A stretch of 64,000 bases of DNA, from positions 65,063-129,062 of the forward strand of contig NZ_JNXG01000019.1 of the NCBI RefSeq assembly GCF_000717025.1. Reading direction: 5' to 3'. The notes below the pieces were generated by a model. That model made no database searches. It had not been told where the DNA came from and was given only the letters and a program-made list of their open reading frames with translations. Below are positions 46,892 through 54,041 of this stretch, one piece after another; the first letter of the stretch is position 1; every line of letters starts with the position of its first letter. The translations under genes were made by a program, and so were the position numbers. The DNA is from Streptomyces atroolivaceus (GTDB taxonomy: Bacteria > Actinomycetota > Actinomycetes > Streptomycetales > Streptomycetaceae).

Positions 46892-49000
46892 TCACTCCGG
46901 GGCGACCGAACCGTCCGTGAGTCCGTCGTACATCCCCTGCACCAGCTGCCCGCCGAGCCGCCCCGCCGTGCGCAGCGCGTCCTCGAACGCGGCGAGGGCG
47001 CTGAACTGTGCACCGTACCTCTGCTGTTCGGCCAGTGGCAGGCGCGGCACCTGGAGTCGGCGGGCGTCGAGGCGCGTGGCGGTGGAGGCGTAACTGCTCG
47101 CCTGCCGGCTGTTGGCGGTGCCGCGCAGGAATCCGGCGAGGAACCAGGGGTCCAGGGCGGCCGGATCGGGGCGCAGCAGCTGGAGGTTACGGCCGAGCGC
47201 GGCGCCGGCGGTGGCGTCGTCGACGACCCTGGCGACCGAGCCGCCGCCGAGTACCGGCACGATGACGTCCCCCGGTTCCAGCAGGAGCGGTTCGCCCCCG
47301 GGGGGCCCGGACGGCACGGGGGGCGTACCGCTGGGGGCCGTGCCGGCGAGGACGTCGTGCTCGGTGAGGACCGGCGCCGTGCCGCTGCCGGCGCCGGTCC
47401 CGGTCCGCAGGTGCAGGGCGCCCGCGCGGGCCAGTTCGCCGACCGTGGTGAAGGGCCGCCTGGCCGGTTCGCAGGGGACGGCCGGCCGCGGTGTGAGCCG
47501 GGCCGTCAGTTTCAGGGTCTCCTCCAGCCGCCCCCGTACGCGGACCAGCTCGGCCGCCCCGCCGCCGGCCGCCCGGGGCGGCAGGTGGCGGGCGGGGGCC
47601 AGGTCCACGTCGTCGTCGAGGAGTTCGATGACGGGGACGGCTCGGCTCGTCCCCGGGCGCTCTTCGAGGGGCTCCCGGCGGCCCGGCACGTCGAAGGTGG
47701 TCCACGCGTCGAGCACCGCGCCGCGCACCGCCGGCCAGTCCAGCCGGTCGCGGCCGGAGGGGGCGCCGGCGGTCTCGGGCTCCGCCGCGTCGACGACGAG
47801 CAGTTCGGGCGCCGGGGACTGCTCGGCACCCGGCTTGCGGAGGACCCAGATGTGGAGCGGGATGCCGTACGGGGGCGCGGCGCCCGCCGGGAGCGCGATG
47901 ACGGCGCGGAGGGCGCCGCGTCGGAGCAGATCGGCACGGATCCGGCGTCCCGACCGGCGGGAGGCGGCGGCCGGGGGCATGAGCAGCACGGCGGTGCCGC
48001 CCTCGCGGAGGTGGGCGAGGGCGTGCTGGACCCAGGCGAGCTCGGACTCGGTGCGGGCGGGGAAGCCGTACTCCCAGCGTGGATCGTAGGCCAGTTCGGC
48101 GTGCCCCCAGTTGCGCTCGTTGAACGGCGGGTGGCAGAGCACGGCGTCCACGGTGAGCCGGGGGAACGCGTCGTCCCGCAGGGTGTCACCGGTCCGCACC
48201 GCCAGCGGGGGCCCGGCGGCTCCGCTTCCGGTGGACTGCAGGGCGAGCCGGAGCGCGGTGAGCGCCGCGAGGTCGGGGTCGGTCTCCTGCGCGTGGAGCG
48301 CCGTGGGCCGGGCGACGGCGCACAGCAGGGCGCCGGTTCCGGCGGCGGGGTCGAGGACCGTCAGCGAGCCCTGCCTGCCACTCCGCCGGGTGGCGTCCCC
48401 GGCCGGTTGCGCGAGGTCGGCCATCAGCTCGGCGAGCCCGGGGGGCGTGAGCGTGTACTGGCGCGGGTTGGCGTCCAGCTGGCGGCCGAAGAGGAAGTCG
48501 AAGGCCTGCCGGGCACCGGTCTCCGCGGCGAGCTCGGCCGCGGCGCGCAGCAGCGGGACGGACGGCAGCAGGGCTGACGCCGTGGGGGTGTGAACCGACC
48601 GCTCCGGTCCGAAGCGGTCCGCGAGTACGTGGTCCAGGGCTCCGGGCAGCACCCCTGCCATGCGGGCATCCGAGACGGCGGTGATCTCCAGCCAGGCGGT
48701 GGGCCTGTCCCGGACGAGCAGGAGGGCGCACCCCGCGTGGACCAGTGCCGTCACGGCGCCGTCGGGGTGGCCCGCCACCTGCTGCCAGACCCGTTCACGC
48801 AGCGGTACCTCGGCGAGTTTGCCCTGGTGGCGCAGCCACTGCTCGACCTCGGGGAGCGCGAAGGACGGGCTGGCTTCGGTGCCTCCGACAGGTTTCGGGA
48901 AGTCGGCGTGCCGGCGGCGCCAGTTGCTGACGGCTGCGCGGCCCACGCCCGCGAGCCTGGCGATTCCGGCCGCGGTCACCTCTGTCGAGTCATCCGGCAC
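46892..49000 (-). CDS. HTH-N6-DNA-methylase-like protein with altered motif IV
   Basis: A 702-residue protein. Residues 8-58 form an HTH of MerR/AlpA kind (AGIARLAGVGRAAVSNWRRR). Residues about 170-420 are a type I (HsdM-like) N6-adenine methylase fold: motif I LDPAAGTGALL at 216-226 is good, but motif IV is HPPF at 290-293 where NPPF/DPPY is required. The C-terminal part (about 500-700) resembles an HsdS target-recognition half (LLLEPGDVIVPVLGGGSVAR, LRPDPAALDPWFLAGFLRGT, then RLDARRLQVPRLPLAEQQRY). No restriction subunit is near. It may bind DNA and SAM without methylating. GTG 49000 with GGGAG at 8 bases. Confidence 0.85.
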   Translation of the reverse strand: MPDDSTEVTAAGIARLAGVGRAAVSNWRRRHADFPKPVGGTEASPSFALPEVEQWLRHQGKLAEVPLRERVWQQVAGHPDGAVTALVHAGCALLLVRDRPTAWLEITAVSDARMAGVLPGALDHVLADRFGPERSVHTPTASALLPSVPLLRAAAELAAETGARQAFDFLFGRQLDANPRQYTLTPPGLAELMADLAQPAGDATRRSGRQGSLTVLDPAAGTGALLCAVARPTALHAQETDPDLAALTALRLALQSTGSGAAGPPLAVRTGDTLRDDAFPRLTVDAVLCHPPFNERNWGHAELAYDPRWEYGFPARTESELAWVQHALAHLREGGTAVLLMPPAAASRRSGRRIRADLLRRGALRAVIALPAGAAPPYGIPLHIWVLRKPGAEQSPAPELLVVDAAEPETAGAPSGRDRLDWPAVRGAVLDAWTTFDVPGRREPLEERPGTSRAVPVIELLDDDVDLAPARHLPPRAAGGGAAELVRVRGRLEETLKLTARLTPRPAVPCEPARRPFTTVGELARAGALHLRTGTGAGSGTAPVLTEHDVLAGTAPSGTPPVPSGPPGGEPLLLEPGDVIVPVLGGGSVARVVDDATAGAALGRNLQLLRPDPAALDPWFLAGFLRGTANSRQASSYASTATRLDARRLQVPRLPLAEQQRYGAQFSALAAFEDALRTAGRLGGQLVQGMYDGLTDGSVAPE

Positions 49001-49096
49001 TGGGCTGTCTCCCGTTCCGCGCACGTCGGTGTCACCTGCTGTGTGTGGGTGAGCATACCGACAGGCCAGCACAAGCGGTTCACACCCATTATCGTG

Positions 49097-49125
49097 TTGA
49101 CTCGGTTCACAGCGGATGGTCTTAT
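49097..49125 (+). promoter_or_regulatory. Candidate promoter of the DUF4352-like protein gene
   Basis: TTGACT (49097-49102), 17 bases, TCTTAT (49120-49125) on the plus strand, about 70 bases before the start. The -10 is a poor match. Confidence 0.35.
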
Positions 49126-49195
49126 TGACCCGCCGCACACCGGTGCAACACATCGCTCCGCTCACAGTCCCCGTTCCTCATCGAAGGGCACAGCC

Positions 49196-50026
49196 ATGTC
49201 CCAGTACACGCAGCCGCACCAGCCCCAGCAGCCGTACGTCCCCGCGCAGACGCCGGGCACCCGCCCCGCCCGTAACGGGCTCGGCATCTCCGCCCTCGTG
49301 CTCGGCATCATCGGTACGGTCTCGGGCCTGATCCCGCTGTTCTTCTGGCTCGCGGGGATCCTCGGCCTCATCGCCCTGATCCTGGGCCTCGCGGGGCGGG
49401 GCCGTGCCAAGCGCGGTGAGGCCACGAACAAGGGCGTGACGACGTTCGGCGCGGTCCTCGGACTGGTGTCGCTGATCCTGTCGGTCGTCGGAGCCGTCCT
49501 GACGTACAAGGCCGTGGACGACGTGGTGACCGACATCAACAAGGCGGTCGCGGACAGTTCGGCCTCCGCGAAGCCGGCTGCCGGTGGCGGGGCGGCGGCT
49601 GACGGCGGGGCGGCCGGGGGCACCGAGGGCGAGGACGACATCCTCAGGGCGGGGGACTCCGCCGTGTACGACGACGGCCTGGAGGTCACCGTGGGCGCCC
49701 CGGCTCCCTACACCGCCGACGAGTTCGCGATCGGCCACACCAAGGGCAACAGCGCCTACACGGTCTCGGTCGTCATCGAGAACAAGGGCAAGGAGAAGTT
49801 CGACGCGACGCTCGTCGCCGTCGACGCCCGGGCCGGCGAGGACGGTGTGAACGCGGAGCAGATCTTCGACGGCAGGATCGGCGAAGGCTTCACCGGCACC
49901 GTCCTCCCGGGCAAGAAGATCACGGCGAAGTACGCCTTCGACGCCCCGGCCGACGCCAAGAACCTGACGGTCGAGGTCGGCCCCGGCTTCGACTGGGACG
50001 CGAGCCAGTGGGACCTGAAGCTCTGA
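49196..50026 (+). CDS. Membrane protein with DUF4190-like helices and exported DUF4352-like domain
   Basis: A 276-residue protein: Gln/Pro-rich N terminus, a DUF4190-like two-to-three-helix region (ISALVLGIIGTVSGLIPLFF, LAGILGLIALILGLAGRGRA, LGLVSLILSVVGAVLTYKAV), an Ala/Gly linker and an exported immunoglobulin-like domain of DUF4352 type (VYDDGLEVTVGAPAPYTADE, TVSVVIENKGKEKFDATLVA). The role is unknown; such proteins are numerous on the Streptomyces surface. Confidence 0.85.
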   Translation: MSQYTQPHQPQQPYVPAQTPGTRPARNGLGISALVLGIIGTVSGLIPLFFWLAGILGLIALILGLAGRGRAKRGEATNKGVTTFGAVLGLVSLILSVVGAVLTYKAVDDVVTDINKAVADSSASAKPAAGGGAAADGGAAGGTEGEDDILRAGDSAVYDDGLEVTVGAPAPYTADEFAIGHTKGNSAYTVSVVIENKGKEKFDATLVAVDARAGEDGVNAEQIFDGRIGEGFTGTVLPGKKITAKYAFDAPADAKNLTVEVGPGFDWDASQWDLKL

Positions 50027-50056
50027 CGGCCGGAGCGCGGACGACACACCGTCCTG

Positions 50057-50156
50057 CGGCCCGCGCGACACCCGGTCCCCGCGACACCGCGTCCACCGGT
50101 CCGGGCGGCACACCGTCACCCGGCCCGCGCGACACCCGGTCCACCGGGTGTCGCGC
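50057..50156. terminator. Repeat-flanked strong hairpin terminator
   Basis: A 14-bp inverted repeat GCGCGACACCCGGT (50127-50140) / ACCGGGTGTCGCGC (50143-50156). Its left arm sits in a 22-base direct repeat found at 50057-50078 and 50121-50142. It serves the convergent genes on both sides. Confidence 0.85.
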
Positions 50157-50258
50157 GACTCCCCTCCGCCGGCCTGCGGGACGCCCGGAGCCCCGCGCCG
50201 GAGGTCCGCCCGCTCCCAGGGCCGGCAGCCCCCTCAGGGGCGAGCCGGCCCTGTGGCG

Positions 50259-51008
50259 TCAGGCCGTCCGGTGACGCACCCAGACGTTCGGCTCGGCATA
50301 GACGGCGTACCCGTGGGTGAGCGAACAGTGCACCGGCACCAGGGCACCCGGCACCTCCACGAACCCCTCCGTGTCGAACGGCAGCCCGGTCCAGGTCCGC
50401 CACTGGTCCAGGGTCCCGCTCACCGTCATCGACACCGGGGCCACCGCCTCGATGACTCCGCCGGCCCGCACGTGGACCCGCAGCCAGGGGTCGTACGGCA
50501 GCCCGTCCTCCTCCCGGACGCGCCGGGCGTACTCCTCCATCGGCGCCGCGGCCTCTGCGTGCTTCCCGCTCGGCCGGACCGGGGCGACGAGTTCCCGGAA
50601 TCCGAGGCGCCTGGCGTTCTCCCGCATCGCGGCCACCATGTGCCCAGAGATGCCCTGCCCGAGCCGCCCGGTCGTCACCGTGATCTCGATCGCGCTGACG
50701 GTGTCCGGAGTGCGCCCGTGCCGCAGGTCGGAGAAGGCCCACAACAACACCTGGTCCCACCCGCCTTCCGGCAGCTTCCCCCGCCCCGGCGCGCCGAGGG
50801 CGAAGGGCACGCTGTACCCCCGGGCCACCACCGTGCCCTCGGGATCGGTGGCGACGAGCACGAACTCGGGGAACTCGGCGGCTATACGGGGGAAGTTCGC
50901 CCAGCCGACCAGGTCCTCCAGAACGAAGGCGGGCCAGGTGTCGGGCATCGCCTCGAGCGCCTCGGCGAGCTCCGGCCGCTCGGCGAGCGTAGTGATCTTC
51001 AGGTCCAT
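50259..51008 (-). CDS. GNAT-like N-acetyltransferase family protein
   Basis: A 249-residue protein. The acetyl-CoA loop reads VTTGRLGQGISGHMVAAMRE, the Q/R-x-x-G-x-G/A pattern, followed by GFRELVAPVRPSGK. The C-terminal half (WLRVHVRAGGVIEAVAPVSM) is typical of a Streptomyces GNAT subgroup with unknown substrate. ATG start. Confidence 0.8.
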   Translation of the reverse strand: MDLKITTLAERPELAEALEAMPDTWPAFVLEDLVGWANFPRIAAEFPEFVLVATDPEGTVVARGYSVPFALGAPGRGKLPEGGWDQVLLWAFSDLRHGRTPDTVSAIEITVTTGRLGQGISGHMVAAMRENARRLGFRELVAPVRPSGKHAEAAAPMEEYARRVREEDGLPYDPWLRVHVRAGGVIEAVAPVSMTVSGTLDQWRTWTGLPFDTEGFVEVPGALVPVHCSLTHGYAVYAEPNVWVRHRTA

Positions 51009-51055
51009 GCGGCCACGCTATGCACCGCGCCGCCCCGCGCCAACCGGTTTCGCGG

Positions 51056-51379
51056 TCACACCGAACCGACGACGAGCACCCCCGTCGGCACGAGGGTGAG
51101 GAGTGCGCCGGCCGTCCAGTAGGCGCGCGGCGCAAGCCCGGCCCTGCGCCGTACCGGCTCGTTGACGAGCCACCAGATGACGGCGGACACCACCACCACG
51201 GGCACGACGATCACCAGCCACAGCAGCATGCCGTCGTTCTCGTTCGCTTCGCGGGAGGTCCAGCCGAGCTCCGCGAGCGGCCCGTTCGACACGTAGTACC
51301 AGAGCAGCCAGACCGGCACGAGGCCCGGCACCCCGAGCAGCAGGTTCATCCCCACGGCAGTCAGCCGCCACTTCCACAT
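51056..51379 (-). CDS. Small hypothetical membrane protein
   Basis: About 107 residues with three hydrophobic helices (GMNLLLGVPGLVPVWLLWYY, LLWLVIVVPVVVVSAVIWWL, AGALLTLVPTGVLVVGSV). I chose ATG 51379; GTG 51385 is two codons earlier. No family recognised. Confidence 0.65.
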   Translation of the reverse strand: MWKWRLTAVGMNLLLGVPGLVPVWLLWYYVSNGPLAELGWTSREANENDGMLLWLVIVVPVVVVSAVIWWLVNEPVRRRAGLAPRAYWTAGALLTLVPTGVLVVGSV

Positions 51380-51414
51380 GCGCACCAGTATTCACACCGG
51401 TGGTACGGGCGACG

Positions 51415-52182
51415 TCAGCGCGCGGGTGCTTCGGTCGGGCTGCCGCCGGTGGGCAGCTTCTCTGCGGGGCAGGCGGACAGCACCTTCCGCATGGCCTCCC
51501 GTTCGGCCGACGTCACCCACAGCCCGTACTTGCTCTTCACCGACACCTGTCCCGCCACGTACGTACAGCGGTAGGCCTTGTTGGGGGGTAGCCAGGTCGC
51601 GGTGTCCCCGTCCCCCTTGCGGCGGTTGGTGGACGAGTCGGCCGCCACCAGATTGAGCGGGTCGTTCGCGAAAGCCCGCCGTTTGCCGTCGCTCCACTGC
51701 TGGGCGCCCTTCTGCCACGCGTCGGACAGGGCGACGAGGTGATCTATGTCCACCTTGCTGCGGCCGCGTTCGAAGGTGATGCGGGTCCCGGTGTAGGGGT
51801 CGGGGTCCAGGACGCCGCTGAGCACCTTGCAGCCGTCGGAGTCCCGTGCGATGTCGGCCAGTTGATCCGCGAGTACGTCGTCACGCGTCCCGCAGCCGTT
51901 GCGGTCGGTGTCCGCCCAGGCGGACCCGAACTCGTCCCGGTCGTACCCCGTCCTCGGAGCCCGGCCCTTCACGGTGAGCTTCTCCACCGCCTGGAGGGCG
52001 GCCCCGCCGGCCGCCGGAGAGGTCCGGGACGCCGGGGGGCCGGGCGGATCGCCGAGGGCGTCGCACCCGGTCAGCGCCAGCGAGCCGGTCAGAGCCAGCG
52101 TCAGCAGTGAGGACAGGCGCGCCCCGTACGGGCGGCGGCGGTACCGGCGGTGCGGGCCGCGTGCGGCAGGAAGGTGGGTCAC
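51415..52182 (-). CDS. Secreted HNH/DUF1524 nuclease-like lipoprotein
   Basis: A 255-residue lipoprotein: an arginine-rich N terminus, hydrophobic core and lipobox LALTGC. The mature part is a DUF1524/HNH-type domain: VDIDHLVALSDAWQKGAQQW carries the Asp-His pair, and NDPLNLVAADSSTNRRKGDG the Asn-rich catalytic turn, plus ATWLPPNKAYRCTYVAGQV. Cysteines likely form disulfides outside the cell. It probably degrades extracellular nucleic acid, or acts as a nutrient or competition nuclease (inferred). Confidence 0.88.
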   Translation of the reverse strand: MTHLPAARGPHRRYRRRPYGARLSSLLTLALTGSLALTGCDALGDPPGPPASRTSPAAGGAALQAVEKLTVKGRAPRTGYDRDEFGSAWADTDRNGCGTRDDVLADQLADIARDSDGCKVLSGVLDPDPYTGTRITFERGRSKVDIDHLVALSDAWQKGAQQWSDGKRRAFANDPLNLVAADSSTNRRKGDGDTATWLPPNKAYRCTYVAGQVSVKSKYGLWVTSAEREAMRKVLSACPAEKLPTGGSPTEAPAR

Positions 52183-52299
52183 GACGGTCCAGCGTAGGCG
52201 CCGGGGGAACGGCCACGGTCGGCAGGCACGCCCCCGGGGTGCCCGGGACGCCTGGCCGGCCGGCGCACCCGGGCACCTCCCGGCGGAGCGTGCGCGTCA

Positions 52300-53166
52300 T
52301 CAGACCTTCCCGATGCCCAGCGTCGTCTCGGACGGCAGGAGCCCGGAGCCGATGGCCTCCAGCCAGAGCGGGCCCAGCAACTCCACCAGCCGCTCCCGCC
52401 CGTCCGTGCCGAGCGCCGCCCAGGGGCCCGCGGCGGCCTCGTCCGTACGCCGCTCCACCTCGGCCCGCAGCGCCCGGCCGTCCTGCGTGGCCACCCCGTC
52501 CCCGTCCACCAGACCCCTGGCCGCCAGACGGGAACGGGCCGCCTCCCACTCCGCCGTACTCCACCCGCGGCTCGCGAAGACCGCGGGCGGGGCGGCGCCG
52601 ACCGCCGCGAAGGAGACCAGCGACTCCACCGGGTCCAGGCCTGCCGCGACCAGGGCCGCGACGTGGCCGTCACCCCGATGCTCCCGCAGCACCGTGGCGG
52701 CCTGCCAGAGCACCAGGTGGGGCTCCTCCGGCCACGGCAGGGCCGCGTTCGCCGCGGCGAGCGGCCGGCCGGTGACGTCCGCCGCCTCGGCGGCGCGCCG
52801 TGCCAGCGAGGCGGCCTCGGCGACCTCCGCACCCTCCACCCTGTCGCCGAAGAGAGTCCGGTACGCCCGGCCGACCGCCCTCGTACGGGCCGCGAGCACC
52901 GCCTCGGGGGCGGCGACGGACCAGCCGGCCGGGATGTGGACACCCACCATCGCCGGGCTGAAGCTGTGGAACACGGCCGCCACCCGGTCCGCGTCCGCCG
53001 CGCCCAGCGGCGACGCGCGCCAGGCGAAGTAGCCCGGCCAGCGCTCGTCCGTGGCGTACCCGAGGGCGGCGGCCTCCTCGGACACCTCCGGCGCGTAGTA
53101 GAAGACGGCGTGCAACGGCTCCAACAGGTGCCACATCTGACGTACGTGCCCCAGTTCGTCGGCCAT
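52300..53166 (-). CDS. SCO6745/HTH_67-family protein
   Basis: A 288-residue all-helical protein that matches the Streptomyces SCO6745-type family (HTH_67). Typical are LHAVFYYAPEVSEEAAALGY, YFAWRASPLGAADADRVAAV and FSPAMVGVHIPAGWSVAAP. Two helical repeats with a C-terminal winged-helix-like half. Function is not established. It is divergent from a TetR gene and probably controlled by it. Confidence 0.85.
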   Translation of the reverse strand: MADELGHVRQMWHLLEPLHAVFYYAPEVSEEAAALGYATDERWPGYFAWRASPLGAADADRVAAVFHSFSPAMVGVHIPAGWSVAAPEAVLAARTRAVGRAYRTLFGDRVEGAEVAEAASLARRAAEAADVTGRPLAAANAALPWPEEPHLVLWQAATVLREHRGDGHVAALVAAGLDPVESLVSFAAVGAAPPAVFASRGWSTAEWEAARSRLAARGLVDGDGVATQDGRALRAEVERRTDEAAAGPWAALGTDGRERLVELLGPLWLEAIGSGLLPSETTLGIGKV

Positions 53167-53192
53167 GTCCCGGTCTCCCCGTCAGTACAGAT

Positions 53193-53257
53193 CTTGTCAT
53201 CGACTAGATGCATCTCCAGCATGCGGCCCCGCCCGGAAACTTGTCAATGACTAGATA
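53193..53257. promoter_or_regulatory. Twin operator between HTH_67 gene and TetR
   Basis: CTTGTCATCGACTAGAT (53193-53209) and CTTGTCAATGACTAGATA (53240-53257) are near-identical direct copies 47 bases apart, each with the palindromic core GTCA-N-TGAC (second copy). They flank the divergent promoters and are the likely TetR operators. Confidence 0.75.
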
Positions 53258-53275
53258 TGGCGTACGGTGACGTCC

Positions 53276-53857
53276 ATGACAGGCGAGCGCACCTACCACC
53301 ACGGCGACCTGCGGCGGGCGGTCCTCACGGCCGCACTCGACGTCATCGCGGCCGACGGACCCGACGCGCTGTCCCTGCGCGACCTGGCCCGCAGGGCAGG
53401 GGTCTCGCACGCCGCGCCGGCCCACCACTTCAAGGACCGCACCGGCCTGCTCACCGCGGTCGCCGCCGAGGGGTACGCACTCTTCGCCGACGCCCTGGCC
53501 GAGGCCCCCGACCTACGGGAACGGGGCGTGGCCTACGTGCGCTTCGCCCTCGGGCACCCCGCGCACTTCCAGGTGATGTTCCGCCCGGAGCTCCACCGCG
53601 CCGACGATCCCGCCCTGCTCACCGCCAGGGCGCGCGCCACCACCGCGCTCCGCGCCGGCGTCAGCGGCCTGCCCGACGCGAGCCGCGGCGGCGACGACCG
53701 GCTGGCGGGGATCGCGGCCTGGTCACTCGCCCACGGCTTCGCCACGCTGCTGCTCAGCGGCAACCTGGACGAACCGGTCGGCGGACGGGACCCCGGAGAG
53801 GTGTTCCGGGCCCTGGCCGGGCTCGTCTTCACCCAGGAGGACGACAGCGACGGCTGA
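53276..53857 (+). CDS. TetR-family regulator
   Basis: About 193 residues. The N-terminal HTH reads YHHGDLRRAVLTAALDVIAA then LSLRDLARRAGVSHAAPAHH; the C-terminal domain is of the WHG-containing type (AYVRFALGHPAHFQVMFRPE). I chose ATG 53276 over GTG 53267. It is divergent from the HTH_67 gene and probably regulates it and itself. Confidence 0.92.
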   Translation: MTGERTYHHGDLRRAVLTAALDVIAADGPDALSLRDLARRAGVSHAAPAHHFKDRTGLLTAVAAEGYALFADALAEAPDLRERGVAYVRFALGHPAHFQVMFRPELHRADDPALLTARARATTALRAGVSGLPDASRGGDDRLAGIAAWSLAHGFATLLLSGNLDEPVGGRDPGEVFRALAGLVFTQEDDSDG

Positions 53858-53966
53858 CCCGCCGCACCGAGACGCGCGGACCTCACCCGGATCCGGGGAC
53901 GGAGATCCACCGCGGAACGGGACCGGCCCCACCGGAAGGCCCGGCGGGGCCGGAACGACAGGGCCC

Positions 53967-54038
53967 GATCCGGCAGGACCGGTCCGGCAGCCCCGATCCG
54001 GCAGGCCCGGCCCGGCAGTCCCGATCCGGCGGCCCCCG
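53967..54038. repeat. 28-bp tandem repeat, two and a half units
   Basis: Units start with GATCCGGC at 53967, 53995 and 54023, each exactly 28 bases apart. Units 1 and 2 differ at three positions; unit 3 is partial and runs into the mfd stop. A separate 8-bp hairpin CCGGCCCC/GGGGCCGG lies at 53923-53953. Confidence 0.85.
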
Positions 54039-54041
54039 GAC

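Noticed and set aside
46892..49000. An active type I restriction-modification system
   Set aside because: No HsdR gene is near and the catalytic motif IV lacks its Asn.
53967..54038. A CRISPR array
   Set aside because: The 28-bp units are contiguous with no spacers, and no cas gene is present.
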